Assembly: GCA_017963165.1 (NCBI GenBank) | Contig: JAGCTZ010000180.1 | Span: 1 to 64,000, forward strand | Origin: Treponema sp. | GTDB taxonomy: Bacteria; Spirochaetota; Spirochaetia; Treponematales; Treponemataceae | Length of the DNA: 64,000 nt | Direction: 5' to 3' | In this document: positions 7,908 through 16,325 of the stretch, piece after piece | Numbering within the stretch: position 1 is the stretch's first letter | Layout: every line of letters starts with the position of its first letter | Program-made: the position numbers and the translations under genes | The notes under the pieces: generated by a model | Seen by the model: only the letters and a program-made list of their open reading frames with translations | What the model was told of the DNA's origin: nothing | Database searches by the model: none

Positions 7908-8132
7908 CTACTCATCAAACTCCTTATTAAACTTTTTGAACTTTTCATAAACCTCAAGCGCGAGTTTTACTGCATCTTTGTATTCTTCGTGCAGAACTGC
8001 CTTGCCGTTGGCGTTGCGAAGCTTGTATTTTCCGTCCTTGGTGTGTTCTATCATAGGTACATGTTTGTGATCACAGACTGAGTACCATTTTCCGTTTATC
8101 TGTTCTTTATGCCATTTGAAATTGTTTTTCAT
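7908..8132 (-). CDS. Small hypothetical protein, 74 residues
   Basis: A Lys-rich small soluble protein with no signal peptide or membrane segment. It has a GGGGAA ribosome binding site, starts two bases after the stop of the gene at 8135, and is probably the last gene of the 8933-7908 unit. The middle (KWYSVCDHKHVPMIEH) contains a Cys and several His but no clear metal motif. I do not recognise the family. Confidence 0.65.
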   Translation of the reverse strand: MKNNFKWHKEQINGKWYSVCDHKHVPMIEHTKDGKYKLRNANGKAVLHEEYKDAVKLALEVYEKFKKFNKEFDE

Positions 8133-8134
8133 AC

Positions 8135-8449
8135 TTAAAGTTCCCCAATCATTTTCACCTTAAGCGGGCGCTTTGTCAAAAACTCGGCATTTTTATCCAT
8201 TACGGTATGTGGATGCTGGTAGATATCAACATCGACAGTGATTGGTTCATCAATAATATAAAGATAACCTTTTTCTGTTCCGTTGTGACTGATTACACCA
8301 TCGTCGTTGTAGCTTAATCTATCAGGCTGGTGAGAAAATGCTTCGGCAAGTTCTTTCCATTGAGTGATAGTACTGCCTTCGTTCAATTCAGTAAAAATCT
8401 GATTTGAACCATGATACCAGATGCCGTTTGGGTTAATTGTTAGTTCCAT
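8135..8449 (-). CDS. Small protein with ADP-ribosyltransferase-like N-terminal motif
   Basis: 104 residues. The start IWYHGSNQIFTELNEGSTI resembles the first strand of small ADP-ribosyltransferase-fold proteins (Y-H-G-S followed by a phi-x-x-L segment), and a hydrophobic strand GYLYIIDEPI follows where such folds keep their second motif. A catalytic Glu cannot be assigned, so activity is uncertain. It overlaps the NUDIX gene upstream by 17 bases and the 74-residue gene follows directly, so the three are one translational unit. Confidence 0.6.
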   Translation of the reverse strand: MELTINPNGIWYHGSNQIFTELNEGSTITQWKELAEAFSHQPDRLSYNDDGVISHNGTEKGYLYIIDEPITVDVDIYQHPHTVMDKNAEFLTKRPLKVKMIGEL

Positions 8450-8933
8450 TTTTTGCCCACTCCAAAATAATATTTTTATCGTACTTATTCAAATTATCAG
8501 GAAGTTCTGCTTTTTTGAAAAACTTATGCTCTAAAACTTCGTCTGGTTGATTGATGATTTCGCCATCATAGTCTTTGGTTATAAATACAATTCCGGGACC
8601 AAAACAAATATCACCATTTGGATATTCAATAATACGGTCTTTGCCAGAATATAACTGAAAGATTTCCAGCTTCCCAAGTGTAAGCCCCGATTCTTCCTTT
8701 GCCTCTCTGCGAACAGTTTCTTCAAAGGTTTCACCCATTTCCATTGCACCGCCAATAATTGCCCAGCAGCCATTATCCCGTCTTTTCTGTAAAAGGATTT
8801 CACCTTTATCGTTTTCAATTATAACACCACAGGCACAAGACATGACAGGCGCATGGCCGACATATTTTCGCATTTCTCTGATGTAACCGCCATTTTTGTA
8901 TAATTCAATGTATTCTTCTATTGTCGTTTCCAT
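8433..8933 (-). CDS. NUDIX hydrolase
   Basis: 166 residues with a full NUDIX box GGAMEMGETFEETVRREAKEE running into SGL, including the REAKEES metal-binding core. The preceding CGVIIENDKGEILLQKRRD is the usual NUDIX first strand. These enzymes cleave nucleoside diphosphates linked to another group; the particular substrate is not visible. It overlaps the downstream gene by 17 bases and the upstream GNAT by 16 bases, indicating translational coupling. Confidence 0.9.
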   Translation of the reverse strand: METTIEEYIELYKNGGYIREMRKYVGHAPVMSCACGVIIENDKGEILLQKRRDNGCWAIIGGAMEMGETFEETVRREAKEESGLTLGKLEIFQLYSGKDRIIEYPNGDICFGPGIVFITKDYDGEIINQPDEVLEHKFFKKAELPDNLNKYDKNIILEWAKNGTNN

Positions 8934-9433
8934 ATCAGGTGTTTATCTCCATTATTCAATTTTCCAATTTCTTTCAAAAATGCGACCTGTTCTTTTAAGT
9001 CTGAATTATTATCCTCATCTTTTAGGGTGTATTCTTTGTAGCCGTGTTTTTCATAAAATTTCCAGGACCATTTTGCCCAAGACAGATAATTTGATGTGAA
9101 CAAAGAAAAATGACGTTCTCTTCCTCTTTGTTCAAAATGGTCTAACAAGGCCTTTCCAATTGTTTTTTTCTGATAGTTAGCAGCGACAAACAACATTTTA
9201 AGATGGTATGCTCTCGGCCCAAATTCCATTCCTACCGCAACTCCAATTATTTTACCATCCTGCTCTGCAATCCAGACATCGCGTTTTGACTCTTTTATTA
9301 ATGAATCAATTTCCTCGTAAGTGTAGGACGGCAGTTTTACATTTTTTGTCTGGTCTGTAAATGGCAGATAAGAATTTTCGACAACTTGTAATATGAGAGG
9401 AATATCTTTTGTTTCTGCCATTCTTATAATCAT
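8918..9433 (-). CDS. GNAT family N-acetyltransferase
   Basis: 171 residues. WIAEQDGKIIGVAVG is the central beta-strand, LFVAANYQKKTIGKALLDHF is the acetyl-CoA loop and SWKFYEKHGYKEY is the C-terminal motif. The start has CAGGAGAAATAA upstream and lies directly after the stop of the 42-residue frame at 9434. The acceptor is unknown. Confidence 0.88.
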   Translation of the reverse strand: MIIRMAETKDIPLILQVVENSYLPFTDQTKNVKLPSYTYEEIDSLIKESKRDVWIAEQDGKIIGVAVGMEFGPRAYHLKMLFVAANYQKKTIGKALLDHFEQRGRERHFSLFTSNYLSWAKWSWKFYEKHGYKEYTLKDEDNNSDLKEQVAFLKEIGKLNNGDKHLIWKRQ

Positions 9434-9562
9434 TTATTTCTCCTGATTTATACAAGTCACGAACTTTTTAATTTTATCGATGAAGCTGTCATCAATATTC
9501 TTTCCTTTAAAACCTATGAGAAGGATTTTCTGACCATCGGCTTGAATATTATTTTCCGCCAT
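9434..9562 (-). CDS. 42-residue small ORF or gene fragment between ADA-like and GNAT genes
   Basis: Reads MAENNIQADGQKILLIGFKG and continues through a charged helix (DDSFIDKIKKFV) to a stop touching the next ATG. GGGGAA is at a good distance before the ATG, and its own last codons supply the ribosome binding site for the GNAT at 9433. It overlaps the end of the adenosine-deaminase-like gene by 14 bases. It may be a true small coupled gene or the 3' remnant of another protein; I cannot name a family. Confidence 0.45.
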   Translation of the reverse strand: MAENNIQADGQKILLIGFKGKNIDDSFIDKIKKFVTCINQEK

Positions 9563-10502
9563 AAATTCCCCAAAGGCGGATTTCATCCAGTTGTTTTGCG
9601 GTCAGGGTGTTAGCTTCATATAACCGAAGATATTCCTCATCAATCGTGCTGTTGAAAACAAGGAGGTCATCTGTATTTATTGTAACAGGCACTCCGTGTT
9701 CTAAAAGAGTTTTTATTGGATAGTCCTCGTAAGTGTTAGCATAGCCTAACATAATATTGCTCGTAGGGCAGACATTTAAAGTGATTTTTCTATCGGCAAG
9801 TAGCTTCATAACACGGGCCGAAGTCGCAGCGTGTATTCCGTGGTGAACTTCATCAAGCCCCAGCGTTTCAACTGCTGCTTCAACATCTTCTGCCGTGCCG
9901 GACTCTCCAACATGCATCCGCTTTAGCACATGATTTTTTTCTGCAATTTTATACAGCGGGAGGTACTCTTCAAACGGCTTGTAACCTTCTCCACAGCAGA
10001 TATCAATCGAATGAAAAAATCCCGATGCAAAATATTCTTCTGCCAGAGGGATTTCCGCCTGAACATCGCCATAAGACGGGAATGCAAGCTCCGGTTCAAA
10101 CACCGCATCTGGACAATACTTTTGATGCATGGCATTCCAAAAATCCATAAACGCTTTCATGCTGCCGCACTCTTCAATATCTTCAACAGCAAAGCCCGGT
10201 GCAAATCTTACAAGATGATTCCTCTGAGCTTCGACAAAACAGCCTTCACGGCGCAAATCTGTTGCATCATGCTCGCGGCAGTAATCACGGATTTCGTTTA
10301 CATACCAGTTTTGCATTCCCATGAGTCCGTCAAACTTTGCAGGAGGGTCGGCAAACTCATGATTCAATTTTTGTGAAAGCCACTGCTTACGGCAACCCCG
10401 CCCAATGTGATTATGTAAATCACTTTTTGGGATTGCAACAAGAGTCTCGCGGTCATGCGTTTCCAGGGCCTGAATAAACTGTTCGCTATATTTGTCTGCC
10501 AT
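9549..10502 (-). CDS. Adenosine deaminase-like metal-dependent hydrolase
   Basis: 317 residues. The amidohydrolase/ADA signature is complete: DLHNH with metal-binding His30 and His32, MHVGESG (catalytic Glu, near 197-202), HGIHA, and a C-terminal NTDD metal Asp. It should deaminate adenosine, adenine or a related purine; the family cannot be narrowed further by eye. The C-terminus (RLWGIYGGK) is somewhat short compared with ADA relatives and runs into the small ORF at 9434. There is no ribosome binding site; TATAAT ends six bases before the ATG. Confidence 0.85.
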   Translation of the reverse strand: MADKYSEQFIQALETHDRETLVAIPKSDLHNHIGRGCRKQWLSQKLNHEFADPPAKFDGLMGMQNWYVNEIRDYCREHDATDLRREGCFVEAQRNHLVRFAPGFAVEDIEECGSMKAFMDFWNAMHQKYCPDAVFEPELAFPSYGDVQAEIPLAEEYFASGFFHSIDICCGEGYKPFEEYLPLYKIAEKNHVLKRMHVGESGTAEDVEAAVETLGLDEVHHGIHAATSARVMKLLADRKITLNVCPTSNIMLGYANTYEDYPIKTLLEHGVPVTINTDDLLVFNSTIDEEYLRLYEANTLTAKQLDEIRLWGIYGGK

Positions 10503-10508
10503 AAGCTG

Positions 10509-10537
10509 ATTATATCAATTATCGCAGCGACTGTCCG
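10509..10537 (-). promoter_or_regulatory. Promoter, probably leaderless, for the adenosine deaminase-like gene
   Basis: Minus strand: CGGACA (10532-10537), 17 bases, TATAAT (10509-10514), 6 bases, ATG at 10502. The -35 box lies inside the end of the upstream hydrolase gene, whose stop codon abuts the -10 box. No Shine-Dalgarno sequence is present. Confidence 0.65.
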
Positions 10538-11522
10538 CCATACGTTCAGCAAACGGCTCGATGTATTTCTGGATAAAATCTACCCTGTCAAAAACCGTCG
10601 GCTTAAAATACGAAGCCACCGCAACAACAAGCTGCTTCTGCGGATTAATGTAAATCACGTTGCCGCTATTACCAATTGCTGCGTAGATATTCTTTTTGCG
10701 GGAAATTATCCACCATAGGTAACCATATTCCATACCCCGGAAATGATTTCCTTCAACAGTGCGTGGCGCAGTCATTTCGCGGATCCACCCGGACGAAACA
10801 ATTTGCTTGCCTCCAAACTCACCTTTGTTCAAACACAACTGCCCTATTTTTGCCATGTCCCTTGCAGTCATGCAAAGCCCATACCCTGGAGTTCCAAGCC
10901 CCTGTGGATCAGCAAACCACACAGCCTCTTTAGGAAGCTTACTTATTGTAAACTCCTTGTGCTCCTGAGCAGACATTGCATAAAAGTTTTTGTGCGCCGG
11001 AATACCAAGCGGTTCAAACAGATACTTATTCGCGTAGTCTACAGTAAGCATGCCGGTAGCCTTGTACAAAATGCCCGTCAAAATATGAATACACACCGAT
11101 GAATACTTAAACTCATCCGTGAGCCCCTTGCGCCCACCAAGAAAATCAAGCGAAGTATAAGTCCAGTTTTCGCTCGAACAAACCTTACTCCAAGGGTCAC
11201 CCTTTGTTTTATAAGGAGCCCGCATCGTAAGCAGATGCTTTATGGTCACATCGTAAATCGTCTTTTCACCGCGCTTTACCTTGTACTCGGGAAAATAATC
11301 CAGCACCTTGTCGTCCACACTTTTAATCTGCCCCTTGTCTATTGCCATTCCTATGAGAAGAGCCATAATACTTTTTGTAACAGACATAATGTGGACACAG
11401 TCGTCGCGCTTGTAATTATTCCAGGTGTCGCTGAAAACAGTCTTGCCGTCCCGAATCGCCTCAATCTGGCAGATGTTAGGCTGCTGGCTTTCAATCATTT
11501 TGTGCAGTTCTTCTTTAGTCAT
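10515..11522 (-). CDS. Serine hydrolase of the class C beta-lactamase family
   Basis: 335 residues with the nucleophile motif SVTK at 47-50 and the second motif in YSSVCIHILTG. The third motif is not an obvious KTG; GNSGN near the C-terminus may stand in. There is no signal peptide, so the enzyme is probably cytoplasmic and more likely an esterase or peptidase than a resistance beta-lactamase. A GAGGATTTT ribosome binding site fixes the start. Confidence 0.85.
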   Translation of the reverse strand: MTKEELHKMIESQQPNICQIEAIRDGKTVFSDTWNNYKRDDCVHIMSVTKSIMALLIGMAIDKGQIKSVDDKVLDYFPEYKVKRGEKTIYDVTIKHLLTMRAPYKTKGDPWSKVCSSENWTYTSLDFLGGRKGLTDEFKYSSVCIHILTGILYKATGMLTVDYANKYLFEPLGIPAHKNFYAMSAQEHKEFTISKLPKEAVWFADPQGLGTPGYGLCMTARDMAKIGQLCLNKGEFGGKQIVSSGWIREMTAPRTVEGNHFRGMEYGYLWWIISRKKNIYAAIGNSGNVIYINPQKQLVVAVASYFKPTVFDRVDFIQKYIEPFAERMADSRCDN

Positions 11523-11582
11523 AAAATCCTCATTCTTTCTTGTTTTTTTAGGCGCCTATATATGTAAGAATAAGGTGATTAA

Positions 11583-11637
11583 AAATTGAATTCAAGAAAA
11601 ATCTTAAAAAATGTGTATGTTTTTTTTGATTCAATTT
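11583..11637. repeat. AT-rich inverted repeat
   Basis: AAATTGAAT at 11583-11591 is matched by ATTCAATTT at 11629-11637, enclosing poly-A and poly-T tracts. It fills the intergenic space between the divergent hydrolase (11522) and membrane protein (11681), just ahead of the latter's -35 box. It could be a bidirectional transcription barrier or an operator. Confidence 0.45.
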
Positions 11638-11645
11638 GGGCGGAG

Positions 11646-11674
11646 TTGATAATCCCTCAAACCTCGGTTACACT
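11646..11674 (+). promoter_or_regulatory. Promoter giving a leaderless mRNA for the 11681 gene
   Basis: TTGATA (11646-11651), a 17-base spacer, TACACT (11669-11674), and the ATG six bases later at 11681. There is no Shine-Dalgarno sequence. An in-frame upstream start at 11636 would lie before this promoter and is rejected. Confidence 0.75.
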
Positions 11675-11680
11675 TATTGT

Positions 11681-12010
11681 ATGACCAGATATTTTTTAAT
11701 TGGATTTCTTGCACTTTGGGTAATCGGGATGATTATTGCCTTTGTTATTGGAATTTATGGCGATGTAAAAAATTCTAAAGATGACTCTATTCTAGATATA
11801 CGTAATATAAAAAAGCAGTTTATTTTAGCTGGAATGGAAATTATATTTGGAATTATTTTTCTTATTAAAGAAAAAGCTTATAGATATGTTGCTGTATTGT
11901 ATTTAGTCAGTGGTGTTACAATGTTGATTTTTGCTTTCAGTCAGTTACATAAAAGAAAGAAAAAGGACAAGCAGGATTGCGATACAAATAAAATTGAACA
12001 AAAAGGATAA
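11681..12010 (+). CDS. Small membrane protein with three predicted helices
   Basis: 109 residues. Hydrophobic helices at about 5-26 (FLIGFLALWVIGMIIAFVIG), 50-63 and 68-87, then a very basic cytoplasmic tail (HKRKKKDKQ). The family is not recognised. It is the first gene of a plus-strand run reaching 18157; the methyltransferase begins nine bases after its stop. Confidence 0.75.
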   Translation: MTRYFLIGFLALWVIGMIIAFVIGIYGDVKNSKDDSILDIRNIKKQFILAGMEIIFGIIFLIKEKAYRYVAVLYLVSGVTMLIFAFSQLHKRKKKDKQDCDTNKIEQKG

Positions 12011-12019
12011 ACTTAATCT

Positions 12020-12811
12020 ATGACCGGAGTAAACAAAACCTTATTTATCCCGCTTTATGGCAAGGCAAAAGTCAGTAAGCAGGGAATCATTATAAAAGAC
12101 TCAATGGCAGAAAAGATTTGGGACGCCGAAGCCTTTGAAGTTCACGGAAAATCAAAATCAAAGTGGCTCACCTACAATATGGCAATGAGGGCTAAGATTT
12201 TTGATGAGTGGGTTGAAAAGATGCTTTCCCAAAATCCCGACGCGCTGGTTTTGCATATTGGCTGCGGACTGGATAGCAGGGCCTTTAGAATTGCGGCTCA
12301 TTACACCTGCTGGATTGACGGGGATTTTCTTGAAGTTCTTGAGGCTCGCAAAAAATATTATTCCGAAAACGAGCATTATAAGATGATGGCCTTTGATGCA
12401 TCAAAAGCCGAGATGGTGGAAAGCCTGCCCGATGCAAAAACCGTCATTATAGTTTTTGAAGGAATCAGTATGTACCTGCGCAATGAAGAACTAAATGCTT
12501 TTGTCCGCGCGCTGGATAAAAAGTATGCTCAGGTTCACATGCTTCTGGATGTTTATACCGTTTTTGGAGCAAAGGCAAGTAAGTATAAAAATCCCATTAA
12601 TGATGTTGGCGTAACGACTGTCTGGGGGCTTGATGATATTAATCTGGTGCTGGAGGGAAGTCGGTTAAAGTTCGAAGCCGAGCATTCGCTGACGCCGGAA
12701 AATCTGGTAAACGAGTTGCCTCCAAGAGACAGAGGATTTTTCAAGTTCCTTTTTACCGGAAGTTTTTACAGAAAGATTTACCGCTTGTATGAAATCAGCA
12801 AAAGGGTATAA
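12020..12811 (+). CDS. Class I SAM methyltransferase, LCM/TcmP-like (intact copy)
   Basis: 263 residues. LVLHIGCGLDSRAFRI is the LCMT/TcmP-type motif I, followed by WIDGDFLEV and a conserved C-terminal YRLYEISKR. Relatives O-methylate carboxyls or polyketide hydroxyls; the target here is unknown. AAGGAT precedes the ATG. A decayed second copy with the middle 164 residues deleted lies at 19591-19890 and keeps both ends. Confidence 0.88.
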   Translation: MTGVNKTLFIPLYGKAKVSKQGIIIKDSMAEKIWDAEAFEVHGKSKSKWLTYNMAMRAKIFDEWVEKMLSQNPDALVLHIGCGLDSRAFRIAAHYTCWIDGDFLEVLEARKKYYSENEHYKMMAFDASKAEMVESLPDAKTVIIVFEGISMYLRNEELNAFVRALDKKYAQVHMLLDVYTVFGAKASKYKNPINDVGVTTVWGLDDINLVLEGSRLKFEAEHSLTPENLVNELPPRDRGFFKFLFTGSFYRKIYRLYEISKRV

Positions 12812-12820
12812 GGAAAAATT

Positions 12821-13264
12821 ATGTACAGGCTAAAAAGATTGAGCATCGATGATAAAGAAGCAATCAAAGAAGTTTTCACCGGAGTTTTTACAAAGGCGCC
12901 CTGGTATGATGACTGGTCTGATGCAAAGCAGCTGGACTTTTATATTTGTGATTTAATTGGTCAGGGCTATTCGCTTACCTACGGTTTATATGATGAGGGC
13001 GAGCTGATAGGCATTTCCCTCGGCTACATCAAGCACTGGTATACAGGCACGGAATATATTATTAACGAGCTTTGCGTAAAGACAGAAAAACAGGGAAGTG
13101 GGGCTGGCACTTTTTTTATCCGCGAAATTGAAAAGGCGATAAAGGAGCTGGGGCTCAAGCAGATTTTTCTTTTGACGGATTCAAATGTTCCGGCCTATGA
13201 GTTTTATAAGAAAAATGGCTTTGTACAATGTGAAACGAATGTTGCTTTTGCAAAGATGATTTAA
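12821..13264 (+). CDS. GNAT family N-acetyltransferase
   Basis: 147 residues. Acetyl-CoA loop in LCVKTEKQGSGAGTFFI, final strand AYEFYKKNGFVQCETNV. AAGGAAAAATT precedes the ATG and the gene starts nine bases after the methyltransferase stop, so co-transcription is likely. Acceptor unknown. The usual Q/RxxGxG/A loop is present as QGSGAG. Confidence 0.86.
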   Translation: MYRLKRLSIDDKEAIKEVFTGVFTKAPWYDDWSDAKQLDFYICDLIGQGYSLTYGLYDEGELIGISLGYIKHWYTGTEYIINELCVKTEKQGSGAGTFFIREIEKAIKELGLKQIFLLTDSNVPAYEFYKKNGFVQCETNVAFAKMI

Positions 13265-13277
13265 CAGGAAAAATATT

Positions 13278-13724
13278 ATGATTAGAAAAGCAACAATTGA
13301 CGATCTTTCAAGAATTGCTGAGATTCTTGTATTTGTTAAGCGTATTAAGTTTAGACCAATTTTTCAAAATGATGATTATTCTTTCGGCGAATTACAGGTG
13401 CTTAGCGTTGCAGAAAAATATAAAAGCCCAGATATTTTGGACAATATATGGGTTTATGATGATGGAATTGTAAAGGGACTGATTCACATTGAAGGTAATG
13501 AGATTGTTGAACTTTATGTGGATTATTTTTTTCAGAATAAAGGAGTTGGCTCAGCCCTAATAGAATATGCAAAGGAAAAATATCCTGTAACATTTTTGTG
13601 GGCTATTGAAAAAAATGTTGATGCTATCCGCTTTTACAATAGACACGGTTTTCATATTACAAAGAATAAAAAGTTTGAAGAAGGAACTACGGAATATCTG
13701 GTTAAACTGGAGCGAAATTGCTGA
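13278..13724 (+). CDS. GNAT family N-acetyltransferase
   Basis: 148 residues. IVELYVDYFFQNKGVGSALIEY is the acetyl-CoA binding loop with NKGVGS, and AIRFYNRHGFHI is the C-terminal motif. CAGGAAAAATATT precedes the ATG, 13 bases after the previous gene. Distinct from the GNAT at 12821 apart from family features, so not a recent duplicate. Confidence 0.86.
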   Translation: MIRKATIDDLSRIAEILVFVKRIKFRPIFQNDDYSFGELQVLSVAEKYKSPDILDNIWVYDDGIVKGLIHIEGNEIVELYVDYFFQNKGVGSALIEYAKEKYPVTFLWAIEKNVDAIRFYNRHGFHITKNKKFEEGTTEYLVKLERNC

Positions 13725-13735
13725 AGAGGAAAATT

Positions 13736-14422
13736 ATGACGGAATTAAAAAAACTAAGCGAACACATCTGGTACATGCCTTATGAATCAGAAAGAGACCG
13801 CCCGAATCTTGGCTATGTAAAAGGTACAAACTGGAGCCTTGCAATTGACGCGGGGCACTCGGCTGCACATACAAAAGAATTTTATTCTCTTCTTGAAAAG
13901 GAGGGGCTACCATTGCCATCCCTTACGGTTTTTACCCACTGGCACTGGGATCACACTTTTGGAATGCATGCGGCAAATGGACTTTCTATTGCAAATGAAA
14001 AAACAAACGCCTATCTTGCAGAGTGGAAAAATAAAATCGAAAAAAATGGCCCTGCGGAATTCTTTGCCCTCCACGAAAGCATCAGGCAAGAATATAAGAA
14101 TAATAAGGAAGTCATAGTCAAACTTGCAGACATTGTGTATTCCGGCGAGATGACACTCGACCTTGGAAACTGCACTGTAAAAGTAGTTCAGTCCCAGGCG
14201 CCGCACACAGATGACTCCACTCTCGTTTACATAGAAAATGACAAGACCTTGTTTCTGGGCGACTCCACTTGCGATGATTTTACGACCGGAATAAAAGATC
14301 CTGCTTTGTGCAAAAAACTTGCCGACACAATCCGACAGTTAAATCCGCAGACCTGTGTGGAAGGTCACTGGGTGCCTGTAGAAACAGACGACACCCTGAA
14401 TGATTTACTGAGCGGACTTTGA
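13736..14422 (+). CDS. Metallo-beta-lactamase-fold hydrolase
   Basis: 228 residues. THWHWDHT at 67-74 gives the HxHxDH zinc site (His68, His70, Asp72, His73), with later ligands in the APHTDDS and GDS segments and VEGHW near the C-terminus. Family members hydrolyse thioesters, lactones or beta-lactams. Start 13736 is preferred over 13718 because GAAGAGGAAAATT is directly upstream; it overlaps nothing but follows the GNAT stop by 11 bases. Confidence 0.88.
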   Translation: MTELKKLSEHIWYMPYESERDRPNLGYVKGTNWSLAIDAGHSAAHTKEFYSLLEKEGLPLPSLTVFTHWHWDHTFGMHAANGLSIANEKTNAYLAEWKNKIEKNGPAEFFALHESIRQEYKNNKEVIVKLADIVYSGEMTLDLGNCTVKVVQSQAPHTDDSTLVYIENDKTLFLGDSTCDDFTTGIKDPALCKKLADTIRQLNPQTCVEGHWVPVETDDTLNDLLSGL

Positions 14423-14483
14423 GATTTTGAGAAATTGAAAATCAGATAAAATCAAAAAAAATATAATTAAAAAAGAGGAAAAA

Positions 14484-16325
14484 GTGAAAAAACACGACAA
14501 AAAGAAAAAAGAAAAATTATCTTTCGCCGCAACTGTGAAAAATTCCTGGTTTGCCATGAAGCTTGCCGCGGCAATCTGTCCGAGTCTTATTGTGCACACT
14601 TTTATCATGTGGCTTATCGGACAAAGTGAATGGGTCTTCTTTGACGGCGTCTTCATGAAGGTTATTGTAAACGCCTTGTCAGAAGGCAGGGAATTCAAAA
14701 GTATTTTAAGCTTCATCCTCATCTGTGCTGCAATCTTTTGTACTCTGGCAATTTACACAGGCTATGTAGATAATGTTGTTTTTCCTTTAAAGACCAACAG
14801 GCTTTACGGGGGCATCTACAAAAAACTTTACGCCAAGGCAAAAAATGTTGAACTTTCCTGCTATGAAGATCCTGATTTTTATAACCGCTATACAATGGCA
14901 ATGGATGGCGCCGAGCAGAAAATAACAGCCGTCATCAGAGGAATGATTGGAGCGGTAATCGGTACTGCGGCTTCGGTTTCTGTTTTTTATATGATGTACG
15001 AAATTGACCACTTTGCCATGCTCTTTATTATTTCGCCGCTGATTGGAAATTTCCTTTTTGGAAATCTTAAAAATAAATATGACTACATGAGATACAGAGA
15101 TTCGGTGCCTAACGACAAGGTTCTTAATTACGTAAGCCGCATGATGTATCTTCCGGATGGGGCCAAGGAAATCAGACTTTCAAATGTTTTTTCGCTTTTG
15201 AAAAAACAGTACGGTCAGGCTACAGAAAACAATGTGAAGGTTGCATATAAATATGCCTTCCGCAACGCCCACATGAACTTCTGGCGCATCACCTTTACCT
15301 TCACTGTAATTTTTGAAGGCGTGCTCCTTTATGCAATTTACAGAAACCGTGTAACAGGAAGCATCACTTTAGCAGAGCTTACAATCATGACCAGTCTGAT
15401 GGTTGCAATGACCTGGATTTTAATCAGAGTTTTTGAAAACGTAATGGAAGTTCTTAAAAACGGAATGTTCATAAATAATCTAAAAGGCTTTCTTGAATAC
15501 GAAGAAAAAATTCCGGAAGATTTTGATGGAGAAATGCCGGCCGCCGACTTTGAAAACCTTGAGTTTAGAAATGTTTCTTTTTCTTACAAGGATAAAGAAA
15601 TCATCCACGACCTTTCTTTCAAAATTACCCGAGGTCAGACCGCAGCGTTAGTTGGACATAACGGTGCCGGTAAGACAACCATCATCAAACTTCTGCTCAG
15701 ACTTTATGACCCGGACTCAGGCACAATCCTTTATAACGGCAAGGACATAAAACTTTACAACCTCAAAGCCTACCGGGATATTTTTGCCACAACCTTCCAG
15801 GATTTCAAACTTTTTGGAATGACGGTAAAAGAAAACATTCTTATGGGCAGGCATTATGAAAACGAGGACCAGCTTGTAAAAGATGCCCTGAAAAAAGCCG
15901 GAGTCCTTGAGCGCATTGAGCAACTGGACAAAGGAATTGATTCTGTAATGACAAAGGAATTTGATGAAGCCGGTTGTGTCCTTTCCGGCGGTGAAAGTCA
16001 GAAGGTTGCCGTTGCCAGAACCTTTATAAAAAATTCCCCGATGAAGATTTTTGATGAACCTTCGAGCGCTCTGGACCCTATTGCCGAATACGAACTTTTC
16101 AACAGCATTATCGGCGAAGGTAAGGATCACACTATGCTCTTTATTTCTCACAGGCTTTCTTCTGTAAAAAACTGCGACAAGGTTTTTATGCTTGAACAGG
16201 GAAGACTTATTGAAGAAGGAACCCACAAAGAGCTCATGGAAAGAAACGGTAGCTACGCCGCCATGTATAAAAAGCAGGCAATGAATTACCTGGCAATTGA
16301 AAACGAAGAGGAGGTGATTGCATAA
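14484..16325 (+). CDS. ABC exporter half-transporter A (membrane and ATPase fused)
   Basis: 613 residues with a six-helix membrane domain followed by an ATPase. Walker A GHNGAGKTT is near residue 391, the signature LSGGESQ near 500, and Walker B KIFDEPSSALD directly after. The GTG start is set by AGAGGAAAAA. The stop overlaps the start of the next gene (TAATG), so both halves are made together as a heterodimeric exporter. Likely cargo is a peptide or drug; neighbours give no clear precursor. The Walker B Glu is present, so this site looks catalytically competent. Confidence 0.92.
   Translation: MKKHDKKKKEKLSFAATVKNSWFAMKLAAAICPSLIVHTFIMWLIGQSEWVFFDGVFMKVIVNALSEGREFKSILSFILICAAIFCTLAIYTGYVDNVVFPLKTNRLYGGIYKKLYAKAKNVELSCYEDPDFYNRYTMAMDGAEQKITAVIRGMIGAVIGTAASVSVFYMMYEIDHFAMLFIISPLIGNFLFGNLKNKYDYMRYRDSVPNDKVLNYVSRMMYLPDGAKEIRLSNVFSLLKKQYGQATENNVKVAYKYAFRNAHMNFWRITFTFTVIFEGVLLYAIYRNRVTGSITLAELTIMTSLMVAMTWILIRVFENVMEVLKNGMFINNLKGFLEYEEKIPEDFDGEMPAADFENLEFRNVSFSYKDKEIIHDLSFKITRGQTAALVGHNGAGKTTIIKLLLRLYDPDSGTILYNGKDIKLYNLKAYRDIFATTFQDFKLFGMTVKENILMGRHYENEDQLVKDALKKAGVLERIEQLDKGIDSVMTKEFDEAGCVLSGGESQKVAVARTFIKNSPMKIFDEPSSALDPIAEYELFNSIIGEGKDHTMLFISHRLSSVKNCDKVFMLEQGRLIEEGTHKELMERNGSYAAMYKKQAMNYLAIENEEEVIA

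Noticed and set aside
14405..14722. Minus-strand 105-residue frame under the ABC gene
   Set aside because: It is a shadow of the ABC exporter start and has no ribosome binding site.
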